From the NCBI GenBank assembly GCA_026398815.1, contig JAPLSA010000017.1, positions 62,001-126,000 on the forward strand: 64,000 nucleotides of DNA. The letters run 5' to 3'. Numbering within the stretch: the first letter of the stretch is position 1; every line of letters begins with the position of its first letter. A program made the translations under genes and the position numbers. The notes under the pieces are model-generated. The model did no database searches. It had not been told where the DNA came from and saw only the letters and a list, made by a program, of their open reading frames with translations. Origin of the DNA: Gammaproteobacteria bacterium. Lineage in GTDB: Bacteria > Pseudomonadota > Gammaproteobacteria > Nevskiales > Nevskiaceae. Positions 30,137 through 40,065 of the stretch are shown one piece after another.

Positions 30137-31125
30137 ACGGCTTCGTCGAGTTCCTGACCTCGCCGGCGTTCATCGCGATCCTGGTCGAGGTCGGCAAAGG
30201 CTTGGTGATCCTGTTCGGCATGGTCATCGTCGCGGCGCTGCTGATCTGGATCGAGCGCCGCCTGCTCGGACTCTGGCAGGACCGCTACGGCCCGAACCGG
30301 GTTGGTCCGTTCGGCTCGCTGCAGGTGGTCGCCGACATGGTCAAGATCTTCTTCAAGGAAGACTGGATTCCGCCGTTCGTCGACAAGCCCACCTTCATCC
30401 TCGCGCCGATGATCGCGATGGGCACCTTGATGCTGGCGTTCATGCTGATTCCGGTGACGCCGACCTGGGGCGTGGCGCCGGACCTGTCGATCGGCGTGCT
30501 GTTCTTCTTCGCCATCGCCGGGCTCGAGGTCTACGCGGTGATGCTGGGCGGCTGGTCGTCGAACTCCAAGTACTCGCTGCTCGGCGGCCTGCGTTCAGCC
30601 GCGCAGATGGTCAGCTACGAAGTGTTCATGGGTCTGGCGCTGATGGGTGTCGTCATGCAGACCGGCTCTTTCGCGCTGTCCGACATCGTCGCCGCGCAGA
30701 AGGATCTGTGGTTCATCGTTCCGCAGTTCTTCGGCTTCTGCACCTTCGCGCTGGCCGGCATCGCCGTGGTGCATCGCCATCCGTTCGATCTGCCGGAAGC
30801 GGAGCAGGAACTGGCCGCCGGCTACCACACCGAATACTCCGGCATGAAGTTCGGCATGTTCATGGTCGCCGAGTACATCGGCGTGATCCTGATCTCCTCG
30901 CTGCTGGTGACGCTGTTCTTCGGCGGTTGGCAGGGGCCGGTGCTGCCCCCGATCGTCTGGTTCGTGCTGAAGACCGGGTTCTTCGTGATCCTGTTCGTCC
31001 TGCTGCGCGCCGCGCTGCCTCGTCCGCGCTATGACCAGGTGATGGCGGGCGGCTGGAAGTTCTGCCTGCCGCTGGCCGTGATCAACATGCTGGTCACGGC
31101 GGCATTCGTGCTGTCGAATCCGTAA
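30133..31125 (+). CDS. nuoH: NADH-quinone oxidoreductase subunit H
   Basis: A 330-aa membrane subunit with about eight helices that links the quinone site to the proton pumps. Conserved segments: [21 protein letters not shown] near 38, the loop [20 protein letters not shown] near 220, and [13 protein letters not shown] near the end. ATG overlaps the nuoG stop by 4 bp. Confidence 0.97.
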   Translation: MNGFVEFLTSPAFIAILVEVGKGLVILFGMVIVAALLIWIERRLLGLWQDRYGPNRVGPFGSLQVVADMVKIFFKEDWIPPFVDKPTFILAPMIAMGTLMLAFMLIPVTPTWGVAPDLSIGVLFFFAIAGLEVYAVMLGGWSSNSKYSLLGGLRSAAQMVSYEVFMGLALMGVVMQTGSFALSDIVAAQKDLWFIVPQFFGFCTFALAGIAVVHRHPFDLPEAEQELAAGYHTEYSGMKFGMFMVAEYIGVILISSLLVTLFFGGWQGPVLPPIVWFVLKTGFFVILFVLLRAALPRPRYDQVMAGGWKFCLPLAVINMLVTAAFVLSNP

Positions 31126-31131
31126 TCCGAC

Positions 31132-31668
31132 ATGAAAGCAATCCTCAGCGGTATCTGGAGCAACCTGCGCAGCATGGTGATGGTGTTCACCCACAGCTGG
31201 CGCAAGCGCGACACCCTGATGTACCCCGAAGTGCCGATCTACGTGCCGCCGCGCTACCGCGGCCGCATCGTGCTGACCCGCGATCCGGACGGCGAAGAGC
31301 GTTGCGTGGCCTGCAACCTGTGCGCGGCCGCCTGCCCGGTCGGCTGCATCAGCCTGCAGAAGGCGGAGCGCGAGGACGGCCGCTGGTACCCGGAGTTCTT
31401 CCGCATCAACTTCTCGCGCTGCATCTTCTGCGGCTACTGCGAAGAAGCCTGCCCGACCACCGCGATCCAGCTGACGCCGGACTACGAACTGGGCGAGTAC
31501 CGCCGCCAGGATCTGGTCTACGAGAAGGAACATCTGCAGATCGCCGGTCCCGGCAAGTATCACGACTACAACTTCTACCGCATGTCGGGCATGGCGATCT
31601 CGGGCAAGCCGAAGGGCGCTGCCGCCAACGAGACGCCGCCGGTCGACGTCAAATCCCTGCTGCCCTGA
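31132..31668 (+). CDS. nuoI: NADH-quinone oxidoreductase subunit I
   Basis: A 178-aa subunit with two 4Fe-4S clusters (N6a/N6b): ligands [15 protein letters not shown] near 63 and [12 protein letters not shown] near 102. It hands electrons on to NuoB. The C-terminal extension contains [15 protein letters not shown]. Confidence 0.97.
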   Translation: MKAILSGIWSNLRSMVMVFTHSWRKRDTLMYPEVPIYVPPRYRGRIVLTRDPDGEERCVACNLCAAACPVGCISLQKAEREDGRWYPEFFRINFSRCIFCGYCEEACPTTAIQLTPDYELGEYRRQDLVYEKEHLQIAGPGKYHDYNFYRMSGMAISGKPKGAAANETPPVDVKSLLP

Positions 31669-31687
31669 ACCGGACCGGACGACCATC

Positions 31688-32176
31688 GTGGAAATCGCGT
31701 TCTATCTTTCCGGCTTCGTCGCGGTGCTGGCCACCGTGCTGGCGATCACCAACACCAACCCGGTTCATGCGCTGCTGTACCTGATCGCCTCGCTGCTGGC
31801 CGTGGCGATGGTGTTCTTCTCGATCGGCGCGCCGTTTGCCGGGGCCCTCGAAGTGATCGTCTATGCCGGCGCGATCATGGTGCTGTTCGTGTTCGTGGTG
31901 ATGATGCTGAACCTCGGCCAGGCGGCGATCGAGCAGGAACGCCGCTGGCTGACGCCAAAGACCTGGATCGGTCCGGGCCTGCTGTGCGGCGTGCTGATGG
32001 TGGAAATGATCCGCGTGCTGTCGCCGACCGCCGGTGGCGGCATCGGCGCCAGCGTGATCGACGGCAAGGCGGTTGGCATCGCGCTGTTCGGGCCCTACCT
32101 GCTGGTGGTCGAGCTGGCGTCGATGCTGCTGCTCGCGGCGCTGGTGGCCGCCTATCACATGGGCAAACACGACTGA
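31688..32176 (+). CDS. nuoJ: NADH-quinone oxidoreductase subunit J
   Basis: A 162-aa membrane subunit with five predicted helices. The conserved helix-3 stretch is VIVYAGAIMVLFVFVVMML near 58-76. Starts with GTG (MEIAFYLSGF). The 36-bp gap to nuoK is the largest after the first few genes of the operon and holds no visible signal. Confidence 0.96.
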   Translation: MEIAFYLSGFVAVLATVLAITNTNPVHALLYLIASLLAVAMVFFSIGAPFAGALEVIVYAGAIMVLFVFVVMMLNLGQAAIEQERRWLTPKTWIGPGLLCGVLMVEMIRVLSPTAGGGIGASVIDGKAVGIALFGPYLLVVELASMLLLAALVAAYHMGKHD

Positions 32177-32212
32177 CCTGCCCCGTGCCCGTCAGCGATC
32201 ACAACTAGAACC

Positions 32213-32551
32213 ATGACCAATACCGAAATCGCGACCACCGCCGCAGCGACGGTTCCGCTGGAACACGCGCTGATTCTTGCCGGCATCCTGTTTTCACTCG
32301 GGCTGCTGGGCCTGCTTGTCCGCCGCAACATCCTGTTCGTGCTGATGTCGATCGAAGTGATGATGAACGCTGCCGCCGTCGCCTTCGTGGCCTCCGGCAG
32401 CCGCTGGGGCGCAGCCGATGGCCAGGTGATGTTCATCCTGATCCTGACGCTGGCCGCCGCCGAAGCCAGCGTCGGCCTCGCCCTCGTGCTGCAGCTGTAT
32501 CGCCGCTTCGAGACGCTCGACACCGATGCCGCCAGCGAAATGAAGGGATAA
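32213..32551 (+). CDS. nuoK: NADH-quinone oxidoreductase subunit K
   Basis: A 112-aa MrpC-like subunit with three helices. The proton-path glutamates are in [18 protein letters not shown] and [15 protein letters not shown]. An N-terminal extension of about ten residues ([11 protein letters not shown]) precedes the usual VPLEHALI start. Confidence 0.96.
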   Translation: MTNTEIATTAAATVPLEHALILAGILFSLGLLGLLVRRNILFVLMSIEVMMNAAAVAFVASGSRWGAADGQVMFILILTLAAAEASVGLALVLQLYRRFETLDTDAASEMKG

Positions 32552-32557
32552 GCAGAC

Positions 32558-34411
32558 ATGTTCGATCTTCTGTTCCTGGTTTTCCTCGCGCCGATGGTCG
32601 GCTTCCTGCTGCTGGCCTTTGGCCGCGACAAGTGGAGCGAGAACGCGGCCGCCGCGATCGGCGTCGGTTCGGTCGGCATCTCGGCGGCGGTGGTCGCCGG
32701 CTGCGTGTTCCAGTTCATGACCAGCCCGCCGGACGGCGGCGTGTTCATCCAGCAGCTATGGACCTGGATCGATGTCGGCAGCTTCAAGCCGGAGCTGCGC
32801 CTGCGGCTCGATGGCCTGAGCCTGACGATGATCTCGGTGATCTGCGGCGTCGGCTTCCTGATCCACCTGTTTGCCTCCTGGTACATGCGCGAAGACCCCG
32901 GCTATGGCCGCTTCTTCTCGTACATGAACCTGTTCGTGATGAGCATGGTGTTCCTGGTGCTCGGCGACAACCTGCTGCTGCTGTATCTCGGCTGGGAAGG
33001 CGTCGGTCTGGCGTCCTACCTGCTGATCGGCTTCTGGTACAGCGATGCCGCCAATGGTGCTGCCGCCCGCAAGGCCTTCGTGGTCACCCGCGTCGGCGAC
33101 ACCTTCATGGCGATCGCGCTGTTCCTGCTGTGGCGCGATCTCGGCACGCTCGATATCCAGGAGATCCTCAAGGCCGCGCCGGCGTTCTACGCCGACAAGC
33201 CGGAGCTGATCACGGCGATTGCGCTGCTGATGCTCGGTGGTGCGGTCGGCAAGTCGGCACATTTGCCGCTGCAGACCTGGCTGCCCGATGCGATGGCCGG
33301 CCCGACGCCGGTCTCGGCGCTGATCCACGCGGCCACGATGGTCACCGCCGGCGTTTATCTCATCGCCCGTACCCACACGCTGTTCGAGCTGTCGCCGTTC
33401 GCGCTGTCGATGGTCGGTGCCACCGGTGCGGTGACCCTGCTGATCGCCGGCTTCACGGCGATGGTGCAGACCGACATCAAGCGCGTGCTGGCCTATTCGA
33501 CGATGAGCCAGATCGGCTACATGTTCCTGGCGCTCGGCGCCGGAGCCTGGAGCGCGGCGATCTTCCATCTGATGACCCACGCGTTCTTCAAGGCGCTGCT
33601 GTTCCTGGCCTCGGGCGCGGTGATCCTCGGCTGCCACCACGAGCAGAACATCTTCCACATGGGCGGCCTGCGCAAGAAACTGCCGCTGGCGTTCTGGAGC
33701 TTCGTGATCGGTGGAGCGGCGCTGGCGGCACTGCCCTACGTCACCGCCGGCTTCTATTCGAAGGACGAGATTCTGATCGGCGCCTGGGCTGGCGGTAAGC
33801 ACGCGCTGTTCTACGCCGCGCTGTTCGGTGCCTTCCTGACCTCGATCTACACCGCGCGGCTCATCTTCATCACCTTCTTCGGCAAGTACCACGGCCATGC
33901 CGACGTCCATGCCGGCCACGGCATTTCCTACAACCTGCCGCTGCTGGTGCTGATCGTGCTGTCGACTGCGGCCGGCGGCTTCATCCACCCGCCGGTCGAT
34001 GCCGTGCTGCCGGCCAGCCCGCATGCCGAGCACAGCCTGCACACGACGATTGCGCTGGTGTCGGGCGGTGTCGCGCTGCTCGGTGTCGGCATTGGCTACC
34101 TGCTGTTCTTCGGCGAGCGCCGCTTCGTGACCGCGCTCGGCAAGAACCCGACCGCCACGCTGATTGCGAAGTTCTGGTTCAGCGCCTTCGGTTTCGACTG
34201 GCTGTATGACCGGCTGTTCGTGAAGCCCTTCATGTTTTTCGTGCACCTCACCCGCAAGGACGCCTTCGACACCGTCGTCATGAGCATCACCCAACCGCTG
34301 ACTGCCCTGAACGGCCTGCTGGCCCGCACCCAGACCGGCCAGATTCGCTGGTATGCCGCCAGCATGGCCGGCGGCGCCGTGCTGATCATCGCCCTGGTGG
34401 TGCTGTCATGA
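32558..34411 (+). CDS. nuoL: NADH-quinone oxidoreductase subunit L
   Basis: A 617-aa antiporter-like subunit with the lateral amphipathic helix at the C-terminal end. Proton-channel residues appear in LYLGWEGVGLASYLLIGFWY (Glu near 144), GKSAHLPLQTWLPDAM (Lys near 229) and the later TDIKRVLAYSTMSQIGYM. Length is normal (E. coli 613). Confidence 0.97.
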   Translation: MFDLLFLVFLAPMVGFLLLAFGRDKWSENAAAAIGVGSVGISAAVVAGCVFQFMTSPPDGGVFIQQLWTWIDVGSFKPELRLRLDGLSLTMISVICGVGFLIHLFASWYMREDPGYGRFFSYMNLFVMSMVFLVLGDNLLLLYLGWEGVGLASYLLIGFWYSDAANGAAARKAFVVTRVGDTFMAIALFLLWRDLGTLDIQEILKAAPAFYADKPELITAIALLMLGGAVGKSAHLPLQTWLPDAMAGPTPVSALIHAATMVTAGVYLIARTHTLFELSPFALSMVGATGAVTLLIAGFTAMVQTDIKRVLAYSTMSQIGYMFLALGAGAWSAAIFHLMTHAFFKALLFLASGAVILGCHHEQNIFHMGGLRKKLPLAFWSFVIGGAALAALPYVTAGFYSKDEILIGAWAGGKHALFYAALFGAFLTSIYTARLIFITFFGKYHGHADVHAGHGISYNLPLLVLIVLSTAAGGFIHPPVDAVLPASPHAEHSLHTTIALVSGGVALLGVGIGYLLFFGERRFVTALGKNPTATLIAKFWFSAFGFDWLYDRLFVKPFMFFVHLTRKDAFDTVVMSITQPLTALNGLLARTQTGQIRWYAASMAGGAVLIIALVVLS

Positions 34412-35964
34412 TCCTTGTCTGGTTGATGGTGATCCCGTTCGTCGGCGGCTTCCTGTGCTGGCAGGGCGAGCGTTTCGGTCGTGGCTTCCCGCGCTGGGTC
34501 GGCCTGATCACGATGTCGATCGTGCTGCTGATGTCGCTGTACCTGTGGCACGTCGGCGACTACACGCAGACCCTGCTGAATCCGTCGAGCCCGCAGTGGG
34601 TCGCCGAGTTCAAGGCTGACTGGATTCCGCGCCTCGGCATCAGCTTCCATCTGGCGCTCGACGGCCTGTCGCTGGTACTGATCGCGCTGACCGGCCTGAT
34701 CGGCGTGCTGGCGATCGCCTGCTCGTGGAATGAAGTCCAGCGCAACGTCGGCTTCTTCCACCTGAACCTGCTGTGGAACCTGGCTGGCGTCATCGGCGTG
34801 TTCCTCGCCATGGATCTTTTCCTGTTCTTCTTCTTCTGGGAAATGATGCTGGTGCCGATGTACTTCCTGATCGCGCTGTGGGGCCACAACATCCCCGGCG
34901 GCAAGGGACGCGTGTTCGCAGCCACCAAGTTCTTCATCTTCACCCAGGCCTCCGGCCTGCTGATGCTGCTGGCGATCCTGGCGCTGGTGTTCGCCCACTA
35001 TCAGGCCACCGGCACGATCAGCTTCGGCTATCCGGACCTGCTGGCCTGGACCCGCTCGGGCGCGATGTCGGCCCAGCTGGAGTGGTGGCTGATGCTCGGT
35101 TTCTTCGTCGCCTTCGCGGTGAAGATGCCGGTGGTCCCGGTGCATTCCTGGCTACCGGATGCCCACTCGCAGGCGCCGACCGCCGGCTCCGTCGACCTTG
35201 CCGGCATCCTGCTGAAGACCGCCGCCTACGGCATCCTGCGCTTCGGCGTGCCAATGTTCCCGCATGCCTCGCAGGAAATCGCGCCGGTGGCGATGTGGCT
35301 CGGCGTCGCCGGCATCATCTGGGGCGCGGTGCTGTCGCTGTCCCAGCACGACGTCAAGCGCTTCGTCGCCTACACGTCGGTGTCGCACATGGGCTTCATC
35401 CTGGTCGGCATCTATTCCGGCACCGAGCAGTCGCTGCAGGGTGTGGTGATCCAGATGCTGGCCCACGGCATCTCGGCCGGTGCGCTGTTCATTCTCTGCG
35501 GCGAAATCTACGAACGCCTGCATACGCGCGACCTGCGTGAAATGGGCGGTCTGTGGTCGCGGCTGCCGTTCCTGCCGCCGATCGCGATGTTCTTCTCGGC
35601 GGCCGCGCTCGGCCTGCCTGGCATGGGCAATTTCGTCGGTGAATTCCTGATCCTGGTCGGCAGCTTCCCGATCAATCCGGTGATCACCATCGTGTCGGCC
35701 ACCGGCCTGATCCTGGCCGCCGTGTACTCGCTGATGATGATGCAGCGCGCCTTCTTCGGCGCCGCCCAATCGGACGAGAAGCTGCGCGACCTCAATGTCC
35801 GCGAAATGACCACCATGCTGAGCCTGATGGCGCTGATCCTGTTCATGGGCCTGTATCCGCAGCCGATTCTCGACGTCACCAAGGCCACCATGGCCGGCGT
35901 GCAGACCATCTACGCCACCGGCCTCGTGCCGCCTGCCGCCTCCGTGGCCGAGGTGCTGCCATGA
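34408..35964 (+). CDS. nuoM: NADH-quinone oxidoreductase subunit M
   Basis: A 518-aa antiporter-like subunit. Key Glu in FFWEMMLVPMYFLIALWG near 144 and Lys in AFAVKMPVVPVHSWLPDAH near 235; QHDVKRFVAYTSVSHMGF is conserved. Overlaps the nuoL stop by 4 bp and the nuoN start by 4 bp. Confidence 0.97.
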   Translation: MILVWLMVIPFVGGFLCWQGERFGRGFPRWVGLITMSIVLLMSLYLWHVGDYTQTLLNPSSPQWVAEFKADWIPRLGISFHLALDGLSLVLIALTGLIGVLAIACSWNEVQRNVGFFHLNLLWNLAGVIGVFLAMDLFLFFFFWEMMLVPMYFLIALWGHNIPGGKGRVFAATKFFIFTQASGLLMLLAILALVFAHYQATGTISFGYPDLLAWTRSGAMSAQLEWWLMLGFFVAFAVKMPVVPVHSWLPDAHSQAPTAGSVDLAGILLKTAAYGILRFGVPMFPHASQEIAPVAMWLGVAGIIWGAVLSLSQHDVKRFVAYTSVSHMGFILVGIYSGTEQSLQGVVIQMLAHGISAGALFILCGEIYERLHTRDLREMGGLWSRLPFLPPIAMFFSAAALGLPGMGNFVGEFLILVGSFPINPVITIVSATGLILAAVYSLMMMQRAFFGAAQSDEKLRDLNVREMTTMLSLMALILFMGLYPQPILDVTKATMAGVQTIYATGLVPPAASVAEVLP

Positions 35965-37409
35965 CCCGTGACCAGCTGCTGGCCCTGCTGCCGATCCTGT
36001 TCAGCAGCGCCACCGTCGTCTGGGTGATGACGGCGATCGCGATCCGCCGTCATCACTGGTGGAATGCGACGTTCTCGGTGGTCGGCCTGAACCTGGCGCT
36101 GATCGGCTGCGTGGTCGCCTACTTCGTGTCGCCGCAGATCGTCACGCCGCTGCTGGTCGTCGACAGCTATTCCTGCCTGTACATGGCGATGGTGCTGGCC
36201 ACCGGCCTTGCCACGGCAACGCTGTCGCATGCGTACATGGAAGGCTTCGACGGCAACAAGGAAGAGGTCTATCTGCTGCTGAACCTGTCGGTGCTGGGCG
36301 GCCTGGTACTGGTCTGCGCCCGTCACTTCGCCAGCTTCTTCATCGGCCTGGAACTGCTCAGCGTGCCGCTGTACGGCCTGATCGGCTACCTGGTCAAGGA
36401 ACGCCGCTCGCTGGAAGCGAGCATGAAGTACCTGGTGCTGTCGGCGGCCGCGTCGGCGTTCCTGCTGTTCGGCATGGCGCTGATCTACTCGCAGACCGGC
36501 GCGCTCGGCTTCGCCGACATCGGCGCCCGCACGGCCGCGATCACGGCTGGCGCACCGCACACGGTGCTGGTGATCGGCGGCGCGATGATCCTGATCGGCA
36601 TCGGCTTCAAGCTGTCGCTGGCGCCGTTCCACCTGTGGACGCCGGACGTCTATGAAGGCGCACCGGCGCCGGTCGGTGCCTACCTCGCCACTGCCTCGAA
36701 GGTCGCCGTGTTCGCGGTGCTGCTGCGCTTCTTCGTCGAAGCCAAGGCCTACCAGTACGGGCTGCTGCTCGACGTGCTGTCGGCGCTGGCGATCCTCTCG
36801 ATCGTCGCCGGCAACCTGCTGGCGCTGCTGCAGGAAAACCTGAAGCGCCTGCTGGCCTACTCGTCGATCGCCCACTTCGGCTACCTGCTGGTGGCTTTCA
36901 TCGCCGCCGGCCAGTTCGCCACCGAAGCGGTGGGCATCTACCTGCTGACCTACGTCGTCACCACGCTGGCGGCATTCGGCGTGGTGACCCTGGTGTCGAG
37001 CCCGTACAAGGGCCATGACGCCGACCGCTTGTGGGATTACCGCGGCCTGTTCTGGCGTCGTCCGTACCTGACGGCGATCATGACGATGGCGATGCTGTCG
37101 CTGGCCGGTATCCCGATGACGGCCGGCTTCATCGGCAAGTTCTATGCGATCACCGCCGGCGTCGAGAAGCGCCAGTGGCTGCTGCTGGCAGCGGTCGTGT
37201 TCGGCAGCGCGGTGGGCCTGTACTACTACCTCCGCGCGATGGTGCAGCTGTACCTGCGCACGCCGTGGGTGCGGAAGTACTCCGCACCGCTGGACTGGGC
37301 CTCGGGCACCGGTGGCGCGATGGTCGTCGCGCTGATGCTGCTGATGATCGTGCTGGGCGTCTACCCGCAGCCGTTCATCACCGCGATCCAGGCGGCCGGC
37401 CTGCACTAG
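35961..37409 (+). CDS. nuoN: NADH-quinone oxidoreductase subunit N
   Basis: A 482-aa antiporter-like subunit, the last of the operon. Conserved parts: FFIGLELLSVPLYGLIGYLV near 130, GIGFKLSLAPFHLWTPDVYE near 213, and QENLKRLLAYSSIAHFGYLL near 292. Followed after 42 bp by a strong terminator. Confidence 0.97.
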   Translation: MTRDQLLALLPILFSSATVVWVMTAIAIRRHHWWNATFSVVGLNLALIGCVVAYFVSPQIVTPLLVVDSYSCLYMAMVLATGLATATLSHAYMEGFDGNKEEVYLLLNLSVLGGLVLVCARHFASFFIGLELLSVPLYGLIGYLVKERRSLEASMKYLVLSAAASAFLLFGMALIYSQTGALGFADIGARTAAITAGAPHTVLVIGGAMILIGIGFKLSLAPFHLWTPDVYEGAPAPVGAYLATASKVAVFAVLLRFFVEAKAYQYGLLLDVLSALAILSIVAGNLLALLQENLKRLLAYSSIAHFGYLLVAFIAAGQFATEAVGIYLLTYVVTTLAAFGVVTLVSSPYKGHDADRLWDYRGLFWRRPYLTAIMTMAMLSLAGIPMTAGFIGKFYAITAGVEKRQWLLLAAVVFGSAVGLYYYLRAMVQLYLRTPWVRKYSAPLDWASGTGGAMVVALMLLMIVLGVYPQPFITAIQAAGLH

Positions 37410-37450
37410 CCGGCCCTCGCCGCGCCGCCGGGAGCTGCGGCGCGGCCACG

Positions 37451-37484
37451 AAAAAGGCGGGCATCTCGCGATGCCCGCCTTTTC
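37451..37484. terminator. Bidirectional intrinsic terminator after nuoN
   Basis: Stem AAAAGGCGGGCAT / ATGCCCGCCTTTT with a CTCGCG loop, flanked by an A-run on the left and TTTTCGTTTT on the right. It works for the nuo operon on the plus strand and for the convergent hypothetical gene on the minus strand. A second GC-rich hairpin (CGCGCCGC/GCGGCGCG) sits just before it. Confidence 0.9.
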
Positions 37485-37535
37485 GTTTTCAGGCGCCCGG
37501 CAGCATCGTCAGCTGCCGGACGCCTTGTCGGCGTC

Positions 37536-38057
37536 TCAGCGCCGGAACGACAGCCCCTCGAGGCCCGGCAGCGATGCTCCGGCATTCGCCGAGCGCAGGT
37601 TGCCCAGCCGCAGCGCCGTGCCGTCGATAGCGATGGCGAGCTGCACCGCAGCGTCGGCGATCGTCGCGCCGACCGGCGTCAGCAGCGGCTCGGCCGGCGT
37701 GGTCAGCCGCACCAGCAGCGGATCGGCCGCCTGATACAGCGGCAGCAGCGTGTCGTAGAAGGTGTTGAACATCTTCACCGAGGTATCGCGGAGGCCGTGT
37801 AGGCGCGGCGTGTCGGCGGTCAGCACGATGACGGCGCTGCTGAAGCCATTGCGGCCGGCGGCGAAGCCGTCGACCGAGTTGCCGGCAAAGAACAGCGGAA
37901 CCGAATTGCCCAGGCCGCCCGGCAGGGCCGGCGTGCCGGCCAGCAGCGCGGCAGTGGCACCGCGGCCATTGAGCAGACCGAACTGTGGCGCGGCCGGGGC
38001 GGCAGCGGCGCTGCCGGCAGCCAGCAAAAGGGCGGCAGCGATGAGTGAACGCTTCAT
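37536..38057 (-). CDS. Secreted hypothetical protein
   Basis: A 173-aa protein of no family known to me. The start at 38057 (MKRSLIAAALLLAAGSAAAA) is fixed by a GGAGGA eleven bases upstream and by a clear signal peptide cut near residue 21; a longer frame to 38168 lacks both. The mature part contains GNSVPLFFAGNSVDGFAAGR and a helical stretch (VKMFNTFYDTLLPLYQAADP) and has no cysteines. It is monocistronic, ending at the shared terminator. Possibly a periplasmic protein; no function can be assigned. Confidence 0.7.
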   Translation of the reverse strand: MKRSLIAAALLLAAGSAAAAPAAPQFGLLNGRGATAALLAGTPALPGGLGNSVPLFFAGNSVDGFAAGRNGFSSAVIVLTADTPRLHGLRDTSVKMFNTFYDTLLPLYQAADPLLVRLTTPAEPLLTPVGATIADAAVQLAIAIDGTALRLGNLRSANAGASLPGLEGLSFRR

Positions 38058-38222
38058 GTCGAGATTCCTCCGGATGACATCTGATTTGAATTCGTAGGGG
38101 TCGGGCCGATGACCTGCCCCGCGCACTTGAGACCTGCAAAGCTTGCGCGGCGCGACGATTCTGTGCAAGCCGCCCTGACGGAAGATTCAGCCGAAATCAG
38201 CCGGTGCGTGACGAGCCTCCGC

Positions 38223-38984
38223 TCAAAGCACCTGCCGCAGAAAGCTCTGCAGCCGTTCGTGCCGGGGCGCGCCAAAAAAGGCCTCCGGCACGTCCTCGCA
38301 AAGGATTTCGCCGCCGTCCATGAAGATCACCCGGTCGGCGACCGCGCGGGCAAAACCCATCTCGTGGGTGACCACGCACATGGTCATGCCGTCGACCGCC
38401 AGCTGTTTCATGACTTCCAGCACCTCGCCGACCATTTCCGGATCGAGCGCGCTGGTCGGCTCGTCGAACAGGATCACTGCCGGCTGCATTGCCAGCGCCC
38501 GGGCGATCGCCACCCGCTGCTGCTGGCCGCCGGACAGCTGCGCCGGATAGCAGTCCCACTTGTTCAACAGCCCGACCTTGGCCAGCAGCACCCGCGCCCG
38601 CTCGTCCGCCTGCGCGGCGCTCAGCTTCAGCACCTTGACCGGCGCCAGGCACAGGTTTTCCAGCACCGTCAGATGCGGAAACAGGTTGAACTGCTGGAAC
38701 ACCATGCCGACCCGCTGGCGCAGCGCGCGCAGATCGGCCGAACGCTGGTGCAGCACATGGCCGTCGACGACAATCTCGCCGCCGGTGATTGCCTCCAGGC
38801 CGTTGAAGGTGCGCAGCAAGGTCGACTTTCCGGAGCCGCTGGGGCCGACGATCACCACCACCTCGCCGGCCTTCACCGACAGCGAGGCCCGCTTCAGGCC
38901 GAGCACGCCGTTCGGATAGCGCTTCTCGATGTCGCGTGCCTCGATCAGCACCGCCGCCGGCTGGTCCATCGTCGCCTCCGTCAT
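38223..38984 (-). CDS. Polar amino-acid ABC transporter, ATPase (GlnQ/HisP-type)
   Basis: A 253-aa ATPase: Walker [13 protein letters not shown] near 44, Q-loop [17 protein letters not shown], signature [15 protein letters not shown] near 147, Walker [17 protein letters not shown] and switch His in [10 protein letters not shown]. This matches the GlnQ/ArtP amino-acid importer subfamily. The start ATG overlaps the permease stop (ATGA); an internal ATG five codons on is an alternative. The frame extends far upstream inside the permease gene, but that part is not protein-like. Confidence 0.94.
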   Translation of the reverse strand: MTEATMDQPAAVLIEARDIEKRYPNGVLGLKRASLSVKAGEVVVIVGPSGSGKSTLLRTFNGLEAITGGEIVVDGHVLHQRSADLRALRQRVGMVFQQFNLFPHLTVLENLCLAPVKVLKLSAAQADERARVLLAKVGLLNKWDCYPAQLSGGQQQRVAIARALAMQPAVILFDEPTSALDPEMVGEVLEVMKQLAVDGMTMCVVTHEMGFARAVADRVIFMDGGEILCEDVPEAFFGAPRHERLQSFLRQVL

Positions 38985-39931
38985 CCCTGCACCGCGTAGC
39001 GGCGTTCCAGCCGCCGCACCGCCACCGACAGCACGCCGGTCAGCAGCAGGTACATCAGCGCCACCACGAACCAGACCTCGAACGGGCTGAAGGTCGATGA
39101 CACCACCTCGCGGCCGGCCTTGGTCAGATCGGTCAGCGCCATCACCGAGACCAGCGAAGAGTCCTTGATCAGATTGATCGACTGCCCGGCCAGCGGCGGC
39201 AGGATGCGCCGGGTCGCCTGCGGCAGGATCACGTAACGCATGGTCTGGAAACCGGACAAGCCGACGCTCTGCGCGGCCTCGGTCTGGCCCTTCGGCACCG
39301 CTTCGATGCCGGCGCGGACGATCTCGGCGACATAGGCGGCGGTGAACACCGCCAGCGCCACCACGCCGGCCGCGAACGCCGACAGCTGCAGCACCGTGCC
39401 GATGAAGAAGTAGACGATGAAGATCTGCACCAGCAGCGGCGTGCCGCGGATCACCTCGACATAGAACGCCGCCAGGTCGCGCGCCGCCGGATTCTTCGAC
39501 ACCCGGCCGAGGCCGACAATCAAGCCGAGCAGCAGCGCGAACACCAGCGACAGCGCGGAGATCTTCAGGGTCAGCCACAGGCCGACCAGCAGCGGGCCGG
39601 CACTGATGGCGTCGGTCTTGGCGATCACGTCGCCTTCGAAGACCAGGTCGCCATTGCCGGCGACGATCCGGCTGAAGCCGGTGAACTCGGCCGTCTCGGC
39701 ACCGCGCAGCGCCGTCATCGACAGCGCGCGCCCGTCTTCCGACACCGCGACGAAGCCATCGAATGGCGCCTTCTGGTCGTCGCCTTCGGTGGAGATCAGG
39801 TACTGCGGAATCCGCTCCCAGCGCCAGGTGTAGTCGATGCGCTTGCTGGCCAGGTACAGGCCGCTGCCGATGGTGACCAGCAGGGCGGCCGCAACGGCGT
39901 GCCAGAGCCAGCGAGAGAGGGAGGGCGACAT
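38981..39931 (-). CDS. Polar amino-acid ABC transporter, permease (GlnP/HisM-type)
   Basis: A 316-aa inner-membrane protein. Helix 1 (about 8-28) is followed by an unusual 75-residue periplasmic segment ([20 protein letters not shown] region), then the standard His/Glu/Gln/Arg permease core with five helices and the EAA-like loop [20 protein letters not shown] near 228. No substrate-binding protein gene is adjacent, so the partner must be elsewhere or is replaced by the extra segment. Specificity is unknown. Confidence 0.9.
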   Translation of the reverse strand: MSPSLSRWLWHAVAAALLVTIGSGLYLASKRIDYTWRWERIPQYLISTEGDDQKAPFDGFVAVSEDGRALSMTALRGAETAEFTGFSRIVAGNGDLVFEGDVIAKTDAISAGPLLVGLWLTLKISALSLVFALLLGLIVGLGRVSKNPAARDLAAFYVEVIRGTPLLVQIFIVYFFIGTVLQLSAFAAGVVALAVFTAAYVAEIVRAGIEAVPKGQTEAAQSVGLSGFQTMRYVILPQATRRILPPLAGQSINLIKDSSLVSVMALTDLTKAGREVVSSTFSPFEVWFVVALMYLLLTGVLSVAVRRLERRYAVQG

Positions 39932-40065
39932 CGGGCGTGGGCGTGGCAGGCCCGCGCGATCAGCGGGCAGGTCATGAGCAAGTAGGTGACCGGACGATAC
40001 CGGTTTTGCCCGACCCTGTTAAGAAAGCCGGCCGCGCGCCGCGCAGGCCGCCCATGGCCGCCGCA

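Noticed and set aside
38985-39578. 5' extension of the ABC ATPase frame
   Set aside because: Overlaps the permease gene in another frame and bears no homology-like features.
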